Numbered from the stretch's first letter, positions 35,823 to 45,216 are shown. The stretch is DNA of 64,000 bases from Treponema_B putidum (GCF_007830595.1 NZ_VLLD01000009.1); one strand, 5' to 3'. Numbers and translations are program-made. The notes: generated from the sequence alone by a model not told the origin.

Positions 35823-35858
35823 TTGACATATCTCAAAATAAAACGCATAATAGGAGAA
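35823..35858 (+). promoter_or_regulatory. Leaderless-type promoter of the TPR gene
   Basis: TTGACA (35823-35828, full consensus), a 17-nt spacer, CATAAT (35846-35851) and 6 nt precede the ATG at 35858. The sequence AGGAG at 35852-35856 leaves only one base before the ATG, too close to act as a normal Shine-Dalgarno site. Confidence 0.72.
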
Positions 35859-37198
35859 TGGTATCAACTATTATTATTTCCTTTTTTATTATTATTATTG
35901 TTGCTGTTATCATTGTCTTTATAGCTACACAGAAAAAATCCTCAGCGGGAGGAGGAAGAAAGAAAGTTAAAGGCAGGGCAGCTTTAATGAAAGAAGCCTC
36001 ACGCCGCTTAGCCCAAAACCCTCATGATATTGAAGGTTTATTTATAATGGGGGATATTTATTATCAAGACCAAGACTGGGAAAAAGCATATACGGCATAT
36101 TCGGCCTTGCTGGATAGAATGAAACCGCTCGAAATTAATAAGCAGCTGGATGTTGCAATAAAGTATGGAACTTGTGCCTCAAAAACGAACAGGCTCCCTG
36201 AAGCAAAAAAAGGTTTTCTTTTGGCAGAAACGATCAATCCTAAAAGTATTGATGTCAGTTATAATTTAGGTTATATCTATTATCTCGAAAAAGACTACGA
36301 AAAGGCGGTTAAATTTTTCAAAAGAGCCTTAATAATTGAACCAAACAGTTTTTTGGCTACAAAATATCTCGGATATACCTTTCAGAATTTACATAAATAC
36401 AATGAGGCCTTACCTGCTTTTAAAAAGGCTTTGGATTTTAAGCCCGATGACAAAGAAGTTTTATTTGCAATGGGTGAATGTTTTTATGAAACGGAAGCAA
36501 CAGACCGCTGCTTAAAGATATTGAACCATCTTAGGGTGGATCCGGTTTTTGGGCCGCAGGCTGCCCTGTATACAGGTATGATAAAGGCAAAGGCCAATCA
36601 ATTGGAAAGAGCTATTGAAGACTTCCAAATAGGTTTAAAACATACAGGAGCATCCCCGGAAATTTCCAATGAGCTAAAGTATAGGCTGGCACAAGCTTAT
36701 ATCAAGACTCAAGAAATAGGCCAAGCTCTTCATCTTTTGAAGGAAATTCAAAATACAAGCCCGGGATACAAGGATGCAGCAACCTTAATAATGAGATATC
36801 AGGAATTAAATAAAAACAAGAATTTGCAGATATATCTAATGTCGGGGCAAAGCGAATTCGTAGCTCTTTGCCGAAAGATTGTAGCCCGCTTTTATCCGAA
36901 AGCTAAGGTAAAAATAGTTGACATTTCCGTATTGGCAGCCTATACCGATATAGTCGCAGAAATAGATACCCCGCGCTTTTCGGATACGGTTATTTTTAGA
37001 TTTTTTAGATCACAAGGAACGGTAGGAGAACTTCTTTTGCGGGAACTGCATGCCCGCCTCAAAGAAGTAAAGGGCGGAACAGGAATCTGTATGAGTGCAG
37101 GGACATTCACCGAAGAAGCGGTTAGATTTTCTGAAGGCCGGCCTTTAGACCTATACGACAAAACAAGACTTTCGAGCGTTTTAAACTCATTAAAATAA
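35858..37198 (+). CDS. Membrane-anchored TPR protein
   Basis: This 446-residue protein has one N-terminal membrane helix (residues 3-23) and then about seven tetratricopeptide-like repeats (residues 45-330) such as AKKGFLLAETINPKSIDVSYN and the following repeat. The C-terminal 110 residues form a separate domain containing FYPKAKVKIVDIS; its role is unknown. A longer frame from a TTG at 35768 is rejected because it runs through the promoter. Confidence 0.85.
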   Translation: MVSTIIISFFIIIIVAVIIVFIATQKKSSAGGGRKKVKGRAALMKEASRRLAQNPHDIEGLFIMGDIYYQDQDWEKAYTAYSALLDRMKPLEINKQLDVAIKYGTCASKTNRLPEAKKGFLLAETINPKSIDVSYNLGYIYYLEKDYEKAVKFFKRALIIEPNSFLATKYLGYTFQNLHKYNEALPAFKKALDFKPDDKEVLFAMGECFYETEATDRCLKILNHLRVDPVFGPQAALYTGMIKAKANQLERAIEDFQIGLKHTGASPEISNELKYRLAQAYIKTQEIGQALHLLKEIQNTSPGYKDAATLIMRYQELNKNKNLQIYLMSGQSEFVALCRKIVARFYPKAKVKIVDISVLAAYTDIVAEIDTPRFSDTVIFRFFRSQGTVGELLLRELHARLKEVKGGTGICMSAGTFTEEAVRFSEGRPLDLYDKTRLSSVLNSLK

Positions 37199-37204
37199 AT
37201 ATAA

Positions 37205-37237
37205 CAAAAAAGGCAGCTCGCAAGAGCTGCCTTTTTT
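37205..37237. terminator. Bidirectional terminator
   Basis: A perfect stem with A-tract and T-tract at its two ends (GGCAGCTC-GCAA-GAGCTGCC at 37211-37230) serves the convergent TPR and outer-membrane genes. Confidence 0.92.
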
Positions 37238-37253
37238 AATTAAAGTTAGAAAT

Positions 37254-37961
37254 TTACAGCCTGATAGAAAGGCCTAATTTTAAGTTTACGCTGTTAGCAA
37301 TAACATCTTTTATGTTGCCGCTAGTATTGGAAACCGTATATTCTTGATCTCCAACTTTAAATGTCTTTTGAACTTTTAAAGGAGCAAAATAAACAGTATC
37401 GGCAACACCTGCATAAATACCTATAATATTTGTAAAATAATAGCTTGCAAGAACATTAACTCCCATACCGAACATTACATCCAATTTGTCGTAACTGACA
37501 TTCTGGTTAGCTATAGAAAGAGATTGAGTTGCCTTCATAGCATTTAACCCTATACCGCCTCCCAAAAATAGGTTAAAAGGAGTATTTTTAAGCAAGGTGA
37601 TGCCGACTCCAAGCTGAGAGTCAAGAATAAAGGCATTCTTTACTAAAAACTTATCTTTTTCAGAGGTTGCTCCCTTTACAAGTTGGCTATGGTTTTGACC
37701 GGGAAAGGCAATTTGAGTCATAAGATAAAAAATACCTGCCCTAAGATCCACAGCCGCACCCGCAGCATTGTTCTTTTCCTCTTTAGCATTTTTTAATGCA
37801 TTTTTTACATCGGCACTAAACGTATCAAAATTGCCATCATTTTTAGTATGTACAAAATAACTCGTAAAGGCAGGGCCGAACGAAATAGCAATATCTGCAA
37901 ATGCAAAAGCAACAGATGTAGCCGAAATAATCAAAATTAAAATCATTTTTTTGTGCTTCAT
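37254..37961 (-). CDS. Putative outer-membrane beta-barrel protein, paralogue A
   Basis: This 235-residue exported protein has a signal peptide (1-22, ending AFA) and glycine-rich amphipathic strands such as NLFLGGGIGLNAM, ending in LKLGLSIRL, which resembles a C-terminal beta-barrel strand. It aligns by eye with the next upstream gene in the GG-G-L and DTVYFxP segments. The start at 37961 is chosen over 37982 because AGGAGG precedes it. Confidence 0.78.
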   Translation of the reverse strand: MKHKKMILILIISATSVAFAFADIAISFGPAFTSYFVHTKNDGNFDTFSADVKNALKNAKEEKNNAAGAAVDLRAGIFYLMTQIAFPGQNHSQLVKGATSEKDKFLVKNAFILDSQLGVGITLLKNTPFNLFLGGGIGLNAMKATQSLSIANQNVSYDKLDVMFGMGVNVLASYYFTNIIGIYAGVADTVYFAPLKVQKTFKVGDQEYTVSNTSGNIKDVIANSVNLKLGLSIRL

Positions 37962-38062
37962 AATAAACCTCCTATAAAACACATTTTTTTCTATTTAGAA
38001 AAACATAGTTAAAACTCCGAAGACCGGAATTTGTTACAGCTTTATTAAAAACAATACTTATT

Positions 38063-38890
38063 TTACAGCTTAAAGGCAACAGCCAATCTTAATGCAAGGT
38101 TATTAGCCCATGAATAATTTATAAGAGAATTAATATCTTGTTTTCCATCACTGGTAATCGTATAAGTAAAACCGCTTCCGTTTATTGCCTTTCCTTTGTA
38201 ATATCTTTGGTTTGACATCGGAATAAAATATACCGTATCTTTAATATCAAAAGAAATGCCTATATTTTTTGTAAAATAATAATTCAAAGCTGCATTTATA
38301 CCCAGACCCGCCATAGCGATACTTCGTGTCTCGTTAAGTTCCCTTGCTACGATATTGCCATCTTTATCTTTTATCGTTTTGACGTATTCATCGGGAAGTT
38401 TTCTTTTTGTCTGAATATAGTTTATACCTAAACCGCCTCCTACAAAAAGATTTACAGGTAAGCTCTTTAAAATATTTATACCCAAGCCTATCTGACCATC
38501 AACAATAACGGAATTATTCAACTTATTTGTAGCCCCCATGTCCTTTAGTTTTTGACCAAGAGGGTCATCTCCTGTAGGTATCTGTGTAAAAGGAAAGCCT
38601 ATGCTTATATTTGCATAAACATAGCTTATTTTAAGTTTTAAGCCCAGGGCCAAGGCATTATACGAATCAACAGACTTTGGAGCATCCATTGTAAGGTTTC
38701 CTTGTCCTAGAGCATCCCCTAAACCTTGTGCCAAATTAGCTTTAAGAGAATCCGTGTTATAAACTGTCACCATATTATGATTCATATAACCGAGTCCTAC
38801 ATCCCCGGATATGTCCATAAAATCGAAATCAAGAGCCGATAAAGGTAAAATACAGCCTAAAACTAAAACAATAAAAATAAATTTTTTCAT
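38063..38890 (-). CDS. Putative outer-membrane beta-barrel protein, paralogue B
   Basis: This 275-residue exported protein has a signal peptide (1-19, ending LSA). Shared blocks with paralogue A include NLFVGGGLGINYI, NYYFTKNIGI and DTVYFIPM, and it ends RLAVAFKL. It probably arose by tandem duplication; the two genes are 101 nt apart and in one direction. TTGGAGG lies before the ATG. Confidence 0.78.
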   Translation of the reverse strand: MKKFIFIVLVLGCILPLSALDFDFMDISGDVGLGYMNHNMVTVYNTDSLKANLAQGLGDALGQGNLTMDAPKSVDSYNALALGLKLKISYVYANISIGFPFTQIPTGDDPLGQKLKDMGATNKLNNSVIVDGQIGLGINILKSLPVNLFVGGGLGINYIQTKRKLPDEYVKTIKDKDGNIVARELNETRSIAMAGLGINAALNYYFTKNIGISFDIKDTVYFIPMSNQRYYKGKAINGSGFTYTITSDGKQDINSLINYSWANNLALRLAVAFKL

Positions 38891-39009
38891 AAATCAATCC
38901 TCCAAAATAAAATTACAATCGATAGTCCTAATAGACTACCGTAGGTATTATAGCCCAATATAAATATATTTTCAATAAAAAATAAGAAATAATTATTTTT
39001 TAATATCTA

Positions 39010-39045
39010 TTGCCGTTTTTACTTAAAAATAGTAGGATATAAGTA
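39010..39045 (+). promoter_or_regulatory. Leaderless-type promoter of the DUF2156 gene
   Basis: TTGCCG (39010-39015), a 17-nt spacer, TAGGAT (39033-39038) and 6 nt precede the ATG at 39045. The -10 box is weaker than in the other cases. Confidence 0.55.
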
Positions 39046-39935
39046 TGAATGTACCACAGTATCCTGAATTTGCACCCATTTCGTTGGAAATGCAATCCGA
39101 AATGGAATTTTATTTAAAAAGGCTTCCTGACGGAATATCGGAGCTTACTTTTCTTAATTTATACCTTTTTAGACATAATTATAAGTATCAAGTCTCAAAA
39201 ACCGATAATCTGTTGATAATACTAGGAGAATACAGGGGTGAAAGTTTTTTTATTACACCTTGCTGCACAGTAGATGTCGAAATAACAAAGGAATTATCGG
39301 CAAAATATAAAAAATGGATGATTCTTTCAAAATCTTTTTTAGATAATAACACCAATGTCTTCAATCTGCCTTTTTTTAAAGAGCTAAAAATAGAAGAGGA
39401 TAGAGATAACTTTGACTATGTTTATCTTAGGAAAGATTTGGCTGAACTAAAAGGTAAGGACTTTCATAAAAAAAAGACCCATATAAATAAGTTTGAAAAA
39501 TCTTATGACAAGATAAAAATCGAACCTCTCACCCTTGAAAATGTAGACGATGCCAAGAAAGTGCTTGAGGAATGGAATAGAACAAAAGTAACCTCAAATC
39601 CTGAAAATTCCGACTATGAAGCAGCCTTAGATGCCCTTTCAATTTTAAGCAGGACTTCAATGATGGGCATAATTCTATATGTTTGGGATGAACCCGTAGC
39701 TTGGACGCTGGCGGAAATAACACAAAACAATAAAACAGCCGTTATTTTATTTGAAAAAGCTCTGGCTTCTTACAAGGGAAGTTTTCAATACATTAACTAT
39801 GCCTTTGCAGGTTATCTGCCTAAATATATAGAATTTATAAATAGAGAACAGGATTTAGGCGATGAGGGACTAAGACAAGCAAAAATGACATATAAACCGA
39901 TAAAATTCATAAAAAAGTATAGAATTTTATTTTAA
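39045..39935 (+). CDS. DUF2156 (LPG-synthase C-terminal-like) protein
   Basis: This 296-residue soluble protein with two GNAT-like halves matches the DUF2156 family, related to the catalytic domain of aminoacyl-phosphatidylglycerol synthases. The conserved KKTHINKFEKSY and DLGDEGLRQAKMTYKP segments are present. It lacks the membrane flippase part, so it acts in the cytosol or at the membrane surface. The donor and acceptor are unknown. Confidence 0.82.
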   Translation: MNVPQYPEFAPISLEMQSEMEFYLKRLPDGISELTFLNLYLFRHNYKYQVSKTDNLLIILGEYRGESFFITPCCTVDVEITKELSAKYKKWMILSKSFLDNNTNVFNLPFFKELKIEEDRDNFDYVYLRKDLAELKGKDFHKKKTHINKFEKSYDKIKIEPLTLENVDDAKKVLEEWNRTKVTSNPENSDYEAALDALSILSRTSMMGIILYVWDEPVAWTLAEITQNNKTAVILFEKALASYKGSFQYINYAFAGYLPKYIEFINREQDLGDEGLRQAKMTYKPIKFIKKYRILF

Positions 39936-39955
39936 ATATGATACAATAGGAAAAC

Positions 39956-41269
39956 ATGGATCTGGTAAGTACACGTAACAGTAATAAGATAGTATCTTTC
40001 TATGAGGCCGTAACAGACTGTATTCCGGCCGATGGAGGACTTTATATTCCGAAAGAAGCCTTGGACTTAAGCAATTGGACTTTTCATCTTAATGAAACTT
40101 CCAGTTTTGCCGCCATAGCGGGCTCCTTAACCTCTGCAATACTGCAAGAAGAATTCAGCCCGGCCGTATCGGAACGTATCGCCGTTTCAGCTTTCGGAAA
40201 TTACAGCCCCAGATTGCGGCAATTGGACGAAAAATTCTTTTTGCTGGATCTTTTTCACGGGCCGACAGGCTGCCACAGAGATTTCGGCTTTTTATGGTTT
40301 GCCTCGGTTCTTGAACATATTTTAACCATAACCGACAAAAAAGCCATAGTTTTAGGAACGGGAACCAAAAAGAATGGTCAAAGCATGGCTGCCGCTTTTT
40401 GGAATAAAAAAAGAGTTAAAACGCTCTTAATACACCCCAAAGGTTATGCATCCGGTATCAGGGAAGAATATTTAGCCGAAAACGGAGGTTCTATTTACTC
40501 TGTAGAATGTGACGGAGATGTAAAGGACGTTGAAAACTTAAAAAGAGCCGTATATCTTGATAGAGCTCTTGTAGAAAAATACGGCCTTACCTTAGCAAAT
40601 ACGGTAAACATAGGCCGACTCCTGCCCCAAATATTCTTCTATTTTTTTGCTTTTACCCGCTTTAGAAAACAGATTTTCGGCGAAATCTATTATGCTCTTC
40701 ATTCAGGTAATTATGGAAATCTTGCAGCCGGTCTTTTTGCATGGAAGAGCGGGCTTTCCCTAAACGGCTTTATTACGGATGCTACACCTGAACTATCGGT
40801 AAACAAGGACGGAGATTGCTTTTGCAAAACAATGGAAATTCCTTTGACCCAAAGAAGTGCAGCGGATCCTGTAAGCCCCTCAAACATTGAGCGCTTGGAA
40901 CAGATTTTTGAAATAAGCCCCGCAATTATGAAAGCCTTAATTTTTCCAAAGCAGGTAGATGCTAAGGACTATAAAGAACTTATCAGAAAGGCCTATCAAA
41001 GATATGGAATTATGATCGATACTTCTACTGCTGCAGCCTATGGGGCCGCCATAAAGAGTAAAATTTTAAAAAATAAGGGGCCTGAAACCATTGTTCTTAT
41101 TTCAAAAGACCATCCGGCCTTTGAAAGAGATATAGTCGAGGATGCCTGCGGCGAAAAGCCTAATCAGCCTGAATACATGAAAGATTTGGACAAACCTATA
41201 AAAAATATAAAAAAGATACAGGCCTCTAAAAAAGAAATTGAAAATATGCTAAAATATATGGAGAGGTAG
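39956..41269 (+). CDS. Threonine-synthase-like protein lacking the PLP lysine
   Basis: This 437-residue protein has the threonine synthase fold: N-terminal SFYEAVTDCIPADGGLYIP, phosphate loop HSGNYGNLAAGL and late motif DPVSPSNIERL. The PLP-lysine motif FHGPTLAFKDFG is replaced by FHGPTGCHRDFG, so the Schiff-base Lys is Arg (codon AGA). It is probably not a threonine synthase. It lies 20 nt after the DUF2156 gene. Its own weak TACAAT box (39942-39947) stands 8 nt before the ATG. Confidence 0.82.
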   Translation: MDLVSTRNSNKIVSFYEAVTDCIPADGGLYIPKEALDLSNWTFHLNETSSFAAIAGSLTSAILQEEFSPAVSERIAVSAFGNYSPRLRQLDEKFFLLDLFHGPTGCHRDFGFLWFASVLEHILTITDKKAIVLGTGTKKNGQSMAAAFWNKKRVKTLLIHPKGYASGIREEYLAENGGSIYSVECDGDVKDVENLKRAVYLDRALVEKYGLTLANTVNIGRLLPQIFFYFFAFTRFRKQIFGEIYYALHSGNYGNLAAGLFAWKSGLSLNGFITDATPELSVNKDGDCFCKTMEIPLTQRSAADPVSPSNIERLEQIFEISPAIMKALIFPKQVDAKDYKELIRKAYQRYGIMIDTSTAAAYGAAIKSKILKNKGPETIVLISKDHPAFERDIVEDACGEKPNQPEYMKDLDKPIKNIKKIQASKKEIENMLKYMER

Positions 41270-41274
41270 TTTTT

Positions 41275-41409
41275 ATGTCATATAAACTTGATGGAGCTAA
41301 ATTTCCCACGCTTGAAGAGCTTGTGGAAGCCCTTTATCCTATTTATTCCGATAAAATGAGCGAGGAAGAATTTAAAAAATACGCAGAAGAAAATGCCGAA
41401 AAAGATTAG
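41275..41409 (+). CDS. Small conserved-looking acidic protein (44 residues)
   Basis: A short open frame starts at an ATG with GGAGAGG at 41260-41266 and begins MSYKLDGAKFPTLEELVEA. It is rich in Glu and Lys, with two likely helices and no membrane span. It lies 5 nt after the threonine-synthase-like gene, so it should be co-transcribed. The strong ribosome-binding site, tight spacing and coding-like composition support it. No function is recognised. Confidence 0.72.
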   Translation: MSYKLDGAKFPTLEELVEALYPIYSDKMSEEEFKKYAEENAEKD

Positions 41410-41419
41410 TTTTTTCTCT

Positions 41420-44400
41420 TTATAAATCAATAAGGCTTTTTACCTTATATTCGGCAGCCGAAAACATCTTGGTCATATCCGAATAAATACCGGCATAAGA
41501 GTTTAAAGATAAAATATTGCATTTATGTACACTATCTTCAGGTCTTTCTTCCCATACAAGTTTAAACAAAATATTTATCAAAGCCAGCCTTTCCGTAGAT
41601 TCTTTATTAAACCAAAGCTCCCCATTCCACTCGTTCAAACCTAAACAATTTTTAAGTACTTCATCATGTAAACAAAAATCCATAAAGTCCTTAACGCAAT
41701 CCTTTTTTGAAATCAAATTTTCAAAAAACTTTTTCTCAGTTTCCGCCAAGCAAAATAAGCGGTTTAACAAAAATAAGGTGCTTTTTGAATTTAATTCCGG
41801 GACGCCAAAAGAGCAAAGCATTTCGGCAAGAGCAGAATCAAGGCGGCAGGTTTTTATTTTTTCTTTAGGAAAAAATTTAAACAGGGCAGACAATAAAAGG
41901 CCTGCCGTATATATGAGTACATCATCTTTTGTGTTAAGAAGCAATGTCTTAAGATCATTTATAAATAAGGTTGTTTCTTCGCTTTTAAGACTTTTATCAT
42001 TAACATTTCCGTCAATTAAAGGCTCATTTGAACAAAGGCATAAAAAACACTCCATAGAATTTTTTAAACTCAAAGCTTCGGCCTTGTTTTTTTCTTTGAG
42101 GCCTTTTAAAGTTTCTTTTTCTTCATCAGAATAAAAGGTCTTAAAAAATATTTCTTCAAAGGCATCAAAGAAATCCGAAAATTTAGGATAAAGTTTCTTC
42201 AATATATCTTCAATTGTTTTCTCGTCTTTTTTAGAAGTATCGCAATAATCAGCAATTTGAGGAAAAATTTGTTTAGTGCATAGGTCCTGAACGGTCACGT
42301 AGAGAGCCCCGTACTTACATTTATTTATTTCGAATTCAATGTCTTTAAAACCCCGTCCTTCCGCTTTGTGATAGAGTTCCCTATAATAGCCATCATCATC
42401 CTTAATCTCATGGATGTTTAAAAATACTTGGCATTGATAACCGTCTAAGGCTGCAAAAAAGCCCTTTTCGGCAAGTTCGGAATTTTTTCTTAAAAAGAAT
42501 AAGGAAGAACGCTGCTCATAAAACACCGTAAAATAGTACTCTCCCGAATTTAAATTAAGAGCGTTCATAAGATTTTCTTGCCTTAATTCTTTTTCATTTT
42601 GTGCATTTTTTACGGCAAAAGCCGCTGAAAGTTTTACCCACCCCGAGGCTCTTTCATAGGCATTATTATAAAATATCAATGAACGCTCTCCGTTAAAATC
42701 ATTTGACCAAACAAAGACATTTTCGTTTACATTCCCCTCATTCCAAAAATCAAAGAGTCTAAATTTTTCAACGCCCGAAAAAATATGGCGTTTTTTTAAA
42801 AGAGGAAATATTTCCTTTTTATGCCTTTCAAGCAGACCGGAGTTTACGGCTTCATCCTTATAAGCTCTTTTATATTCCATCCCGTACTTTTCCGTAAAGC
42901 CTTCAAGCTGACCGTGCCCGAACATTGGAAGGCCAGGCATAGCCGACATCATTGTGCAGACGCCGAAGTACTTATCTCCGTCCCCGAATTGGGCTATGGC
43001 TGTTTCTTCATCAGGGTTATTCATAAAATTGACATACCGCCTTAATATCTCAGGGTCAAATTCAAGAGTGTTCTTTATGGTTTCCCTGTATTTTGCGTTT
43101 TCTTCGTTTTTGAGCATATTCATAAATGCAGAGTTATATACGCGATGCATTCCGAGGGTGCGGACAAAGTAGCCTTCCATCATCCAAAAGGCTTCGGCCA
43201 GTAAGAGAGTGTCGGGAGCTTCATTTGCGCAGCGGTCTACAACCTCCCTCCAAAATTCTTCAGGAATTCTTTTTTCAAATTCTTCAATAGAAAGAGCATA
43301 GCGGGATCGGCTTGCAATGTCTCCGCCTGAACCGGGAGCCGGGTACCATAGACGGCGAATATGTTTTTTAGCAAGCACCATAGCCGCATCGAAGCGTATG
43401 ATGGGAAAATTCCTTGCAACATGGAGAATTTTTTGGATAACTTTTTCCCTCGCCTCCTTGTTTAAAAAATCTATTTGAGCCGTATCATTCCATGGGAGGC
43501 CTGTGCCGTCATTTCCATGATAGATATAGCGTACATCGCCGGAATAGTTATCGGCGCGTTTAAAAACTACGGCACAATCCGTCTTTGAATAATAACCGCT
43601 TTCAAGATAAACACCGGTTCTTCCATCCCGGGAAAGGTTTTCAGTATTGTAATTATAGGCGGGAAAAGGAGAGTCTCTTGTTTGTAAAAAAAGATTCGGC
43701 TCTTCCATAATCCATTTGGAGTCAAGCCCCGTATGATTGGGAACCATGTCGGCCGCCATTCTAATTCCGAATTTCCAAGCTCTTTCCCTTAAATTAGCCA
43801 GAGCCGGCCAGCCGCCCAATTCTTCTGCAATTTCATAGTCATAAATACTGTAGGCACTGGCGGCCGCATCAGGATTCCCGCAAATTTCTTTAATACGGCG
43901 GCTCGCCTCGGAACGCTGCCAAACTCCGATTAACCAAAGTCCCGTTATTCCCGCATCCGCCAAAAATTTGAGCTCGGCATCAGGAATTTGATCTAAGCGG
44001 GTAATCGGTGCAGAATATTTTTTGCTTAATTGATCCAGCCAAACCAAGGTACTCTTTGCTATTAAAACCAAATTGGGCATCCAATTTTTATCGGGAGTAA
44101 AAGCCTCATACTCTTTTAACAAATTTTCAAAGGTATAGACCGGAACATCAAAGCCTCCCCCTTGGGGCGGTGTCCATCCGCCCTTTTGTTCTTCCCTTAT
44201 TAAGTCCTCGGCACCCAAAAGTTTAAGCAAAAGATTTTGAGTAAAGCGGCTCCAGTTTTCTTTTACATAGCTAAGCTGCCCTAAAATACTGTCAGGGCAA
44301 CGGTTGATAGGTTCTTCCAAAAAAGAAAGAATATCAAGGTCTCCTTGTCCTTTTCCAAGTATGGCCCCTATGGGCTTATTTTTTTTTGACCATTTTTTTA

Positions 44401-44995
44401 CCGTATCCCAAAAAATACCGTATGAATCTATTGTTTTTAAATTTAAATCATTAAATAAAACATCAAATTGTGCATTTGCAGGATTTCTATTTGCAAGGCA
44501 TAGTAAAATAAACTCTTCAAAGGCGAGCAGTTTGTTGGGTACATTTGATGAGCCGTCAGTTGATTCAAACCATTCATCTAAGGAGAGCTTATCCGTGTAA
44601 ACATCCTTTGGAGGAAAATCTTTGCAAAACTCTTTTAATAAAAAATCAAGACTATGAAGATTTTTATTTTTAAATTCTTTTTCGATAAATTCATATCCCT
44701 TAACAAAAAAATCGGCATCAACATTTTGACGGTAAAGTCTTAAAACATAATGAAGAACTTCATCCAAAATCCCCATCGCATTTAATTCGCCTGCTTTTAA
44801 ATGAGCTTGTCCTTCTCCAAAAAGGCCTTTATTTACAAGAGAATTAAAATTAAACACAAAATTATGAACTTCGGAAATGTTTTCAAATATAATATTTCCG
44901 CATGAAGAAAAAAGAGCCGACTTTAAATTACACTTTTTGCGGATATCGCCGTTAATATGAAATTCCATTTCTTGAAAAAAAGCATTTAAACTCAT
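41420..44995 (-). CDS. Large GH13 alpha-amylase-family protein
   Basis: This 1191-residue cytosolic protein (no signal peptide) has a GH13 TIM barrel at about residues 300-720: region I ADMVPNHTG, region II IIRFDAAM (nucleophile Asp), region III LLAEAFW (acid/base Glu) and region IV FMNNPDEE. Region IV normally has NHD; the His is Pro here. Helical domains of about 290 residues precede and about 400 follow it, which is unusual for amylases. It probably acts on an internal glucan or maltodextrin. Confidence 0.82.
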   Translation of the reverse strand: MSLNAFFQEMEFHINGDIRKKCNLKSALFSSCGNIIFENISEVHNFVFNFNSLVNKGLFGEGQAHLKAGELNAMGILDEVLHYVLRLYRQNVDADFFVKGYEFIEKEFKNKNLHSLDFLLKEFCKDFPPKDVYTDKLSLDEWFESTDGSSNVPNKLLAFEEFILLCLANRNPANAQFDVLFNDLNLKTIDSYGIFWDTVKKWSKKNKPIGAILGKGQGDLDILSFLEEPINRCPDSILGQLSYVKENWSRFTQNLLLKLLGAEDLIREEQKGGWTPPQGGGFDVPVYTFENLLKEYEAFTPDKNWMPNLVLIAKSTLVWLDQLSKKYSAPITRLDQIPDAELKFLADAGITGLWLIGVWQRSEASRRIKEICGNPDAAASAYSIYDYEIAEELGGWPALANLRERAWKFGIRMAADMVPNHTGLDSKWIMEEPNLFLQTRDSPFPAYNYNTENLSRDGRTGVYLESGYYSKTDCAVVFKRADNYSGDVRYIYHGNDGTGLPWNDTAQIDFLNKEAREKVIQKILHVARNFPIIRFDAAMVLAKKHIRRLWYPAPGSGGDIASRSRYALSIEEFEKRIPEEFWREVVDRCANEAPDTLLLAEAFWMMEGYFVRTLGMHRVYNSAFMNMLKNEENAKYRETIKNTLEFDPEILRRYVNFMNNPDEETAIAQFGDGDKYFGVCTMMSAMPGLPMFGHGQLEGFTEKYGMEYKRAYKDEAVNSGLLERHKKEIFPLLKKRHIFSGVEKFRLFDFWNEGNVNENVFVWSNDFNGERSLIFYNNAYERASGWVKLSAAFAVKNAQNEKELRQENLMNALNLNSGEYYFTVFYEQRSSLFFLRKNSELAEKGFFAALDGYQCQVFLNIHEIKDDDGYYRELYHKAEGRGFKDIEFEINKCKYGALYVTVQDLCTKQIFPQIADYCDTSKKDEKTIEDILKKLYPKFSDFFDAFEEIFFKTFYSDEEKETLKGLKEKNKAEALSLKNSMECFLCLCSNEPLIDGNVNDKSLKSEETTLFINDLKTLLLNTKDDVLIYTAGLLLSALFKFFPKEKIKTCRLDSALAEMLCSFGVPELNSKSTLFLLNRLFCLAETEKKFFENLISKKDCVKDFMDFCLHDEVLKNCLGLNEWNGELWFNKESTERLALINILFKLVWEERPEDSVHKCNILSLNSYAGIYSDMTKMFSAAEYKVKSLIDL

Positions 44996-45030
44996 AGGTT
45001 AAGTATAGCATTAAAAAGTTTAAAACGCAA
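44995..45030 (-). promoter_or_regulatory. Leaderless-type promoter of the GH13 gene
   Basis: On the minus strand TTGCGT (45030-45025), a 17-nt spacer, TATACT (45007-45002) and 6 nt precede the ATG at 44995. Confidence 0.68.
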
Positions 45031-45153
45031 GTTCTCTTTTTGACAGCCTTGAATACACAGGTTTACGGCAAAAGCATAAAAGAAAGTATGTAACTTTTTA
45101 TATTTTTATCTATTAAGGTTGATAGCAAATTAAATTGAAATAAAGGCTTTTAC

Positions 45154-45180
45154 TAAAGGCCTTATCTTAAATACCGATAA
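45154..45180 (+). promoter_or_regulatory. Sigma-28 promoter of fliS
   Basis: TAAA (45154-45157), 15 nt and ACCGATAA (45173-45180) match the flagellar sigma-28 pattern TAAA-N15-GCCGATAA at all but one base. It stands 36 nt before the fliS ATG. Confidence 0.8.
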
Positions 45181-45216
45181 ATTTAGGAGACACTTATTTT
45201 TATTTTTGGAGGGGAT

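Noticed and set aside
41517..42134. 205-codon open frame on the plus strand
   Set aside because: It lies wholly antisense to the GH13 gene, has a Ser/Lys/Phe-rich composition typical of a shadow frame and no ribosome-binding site.
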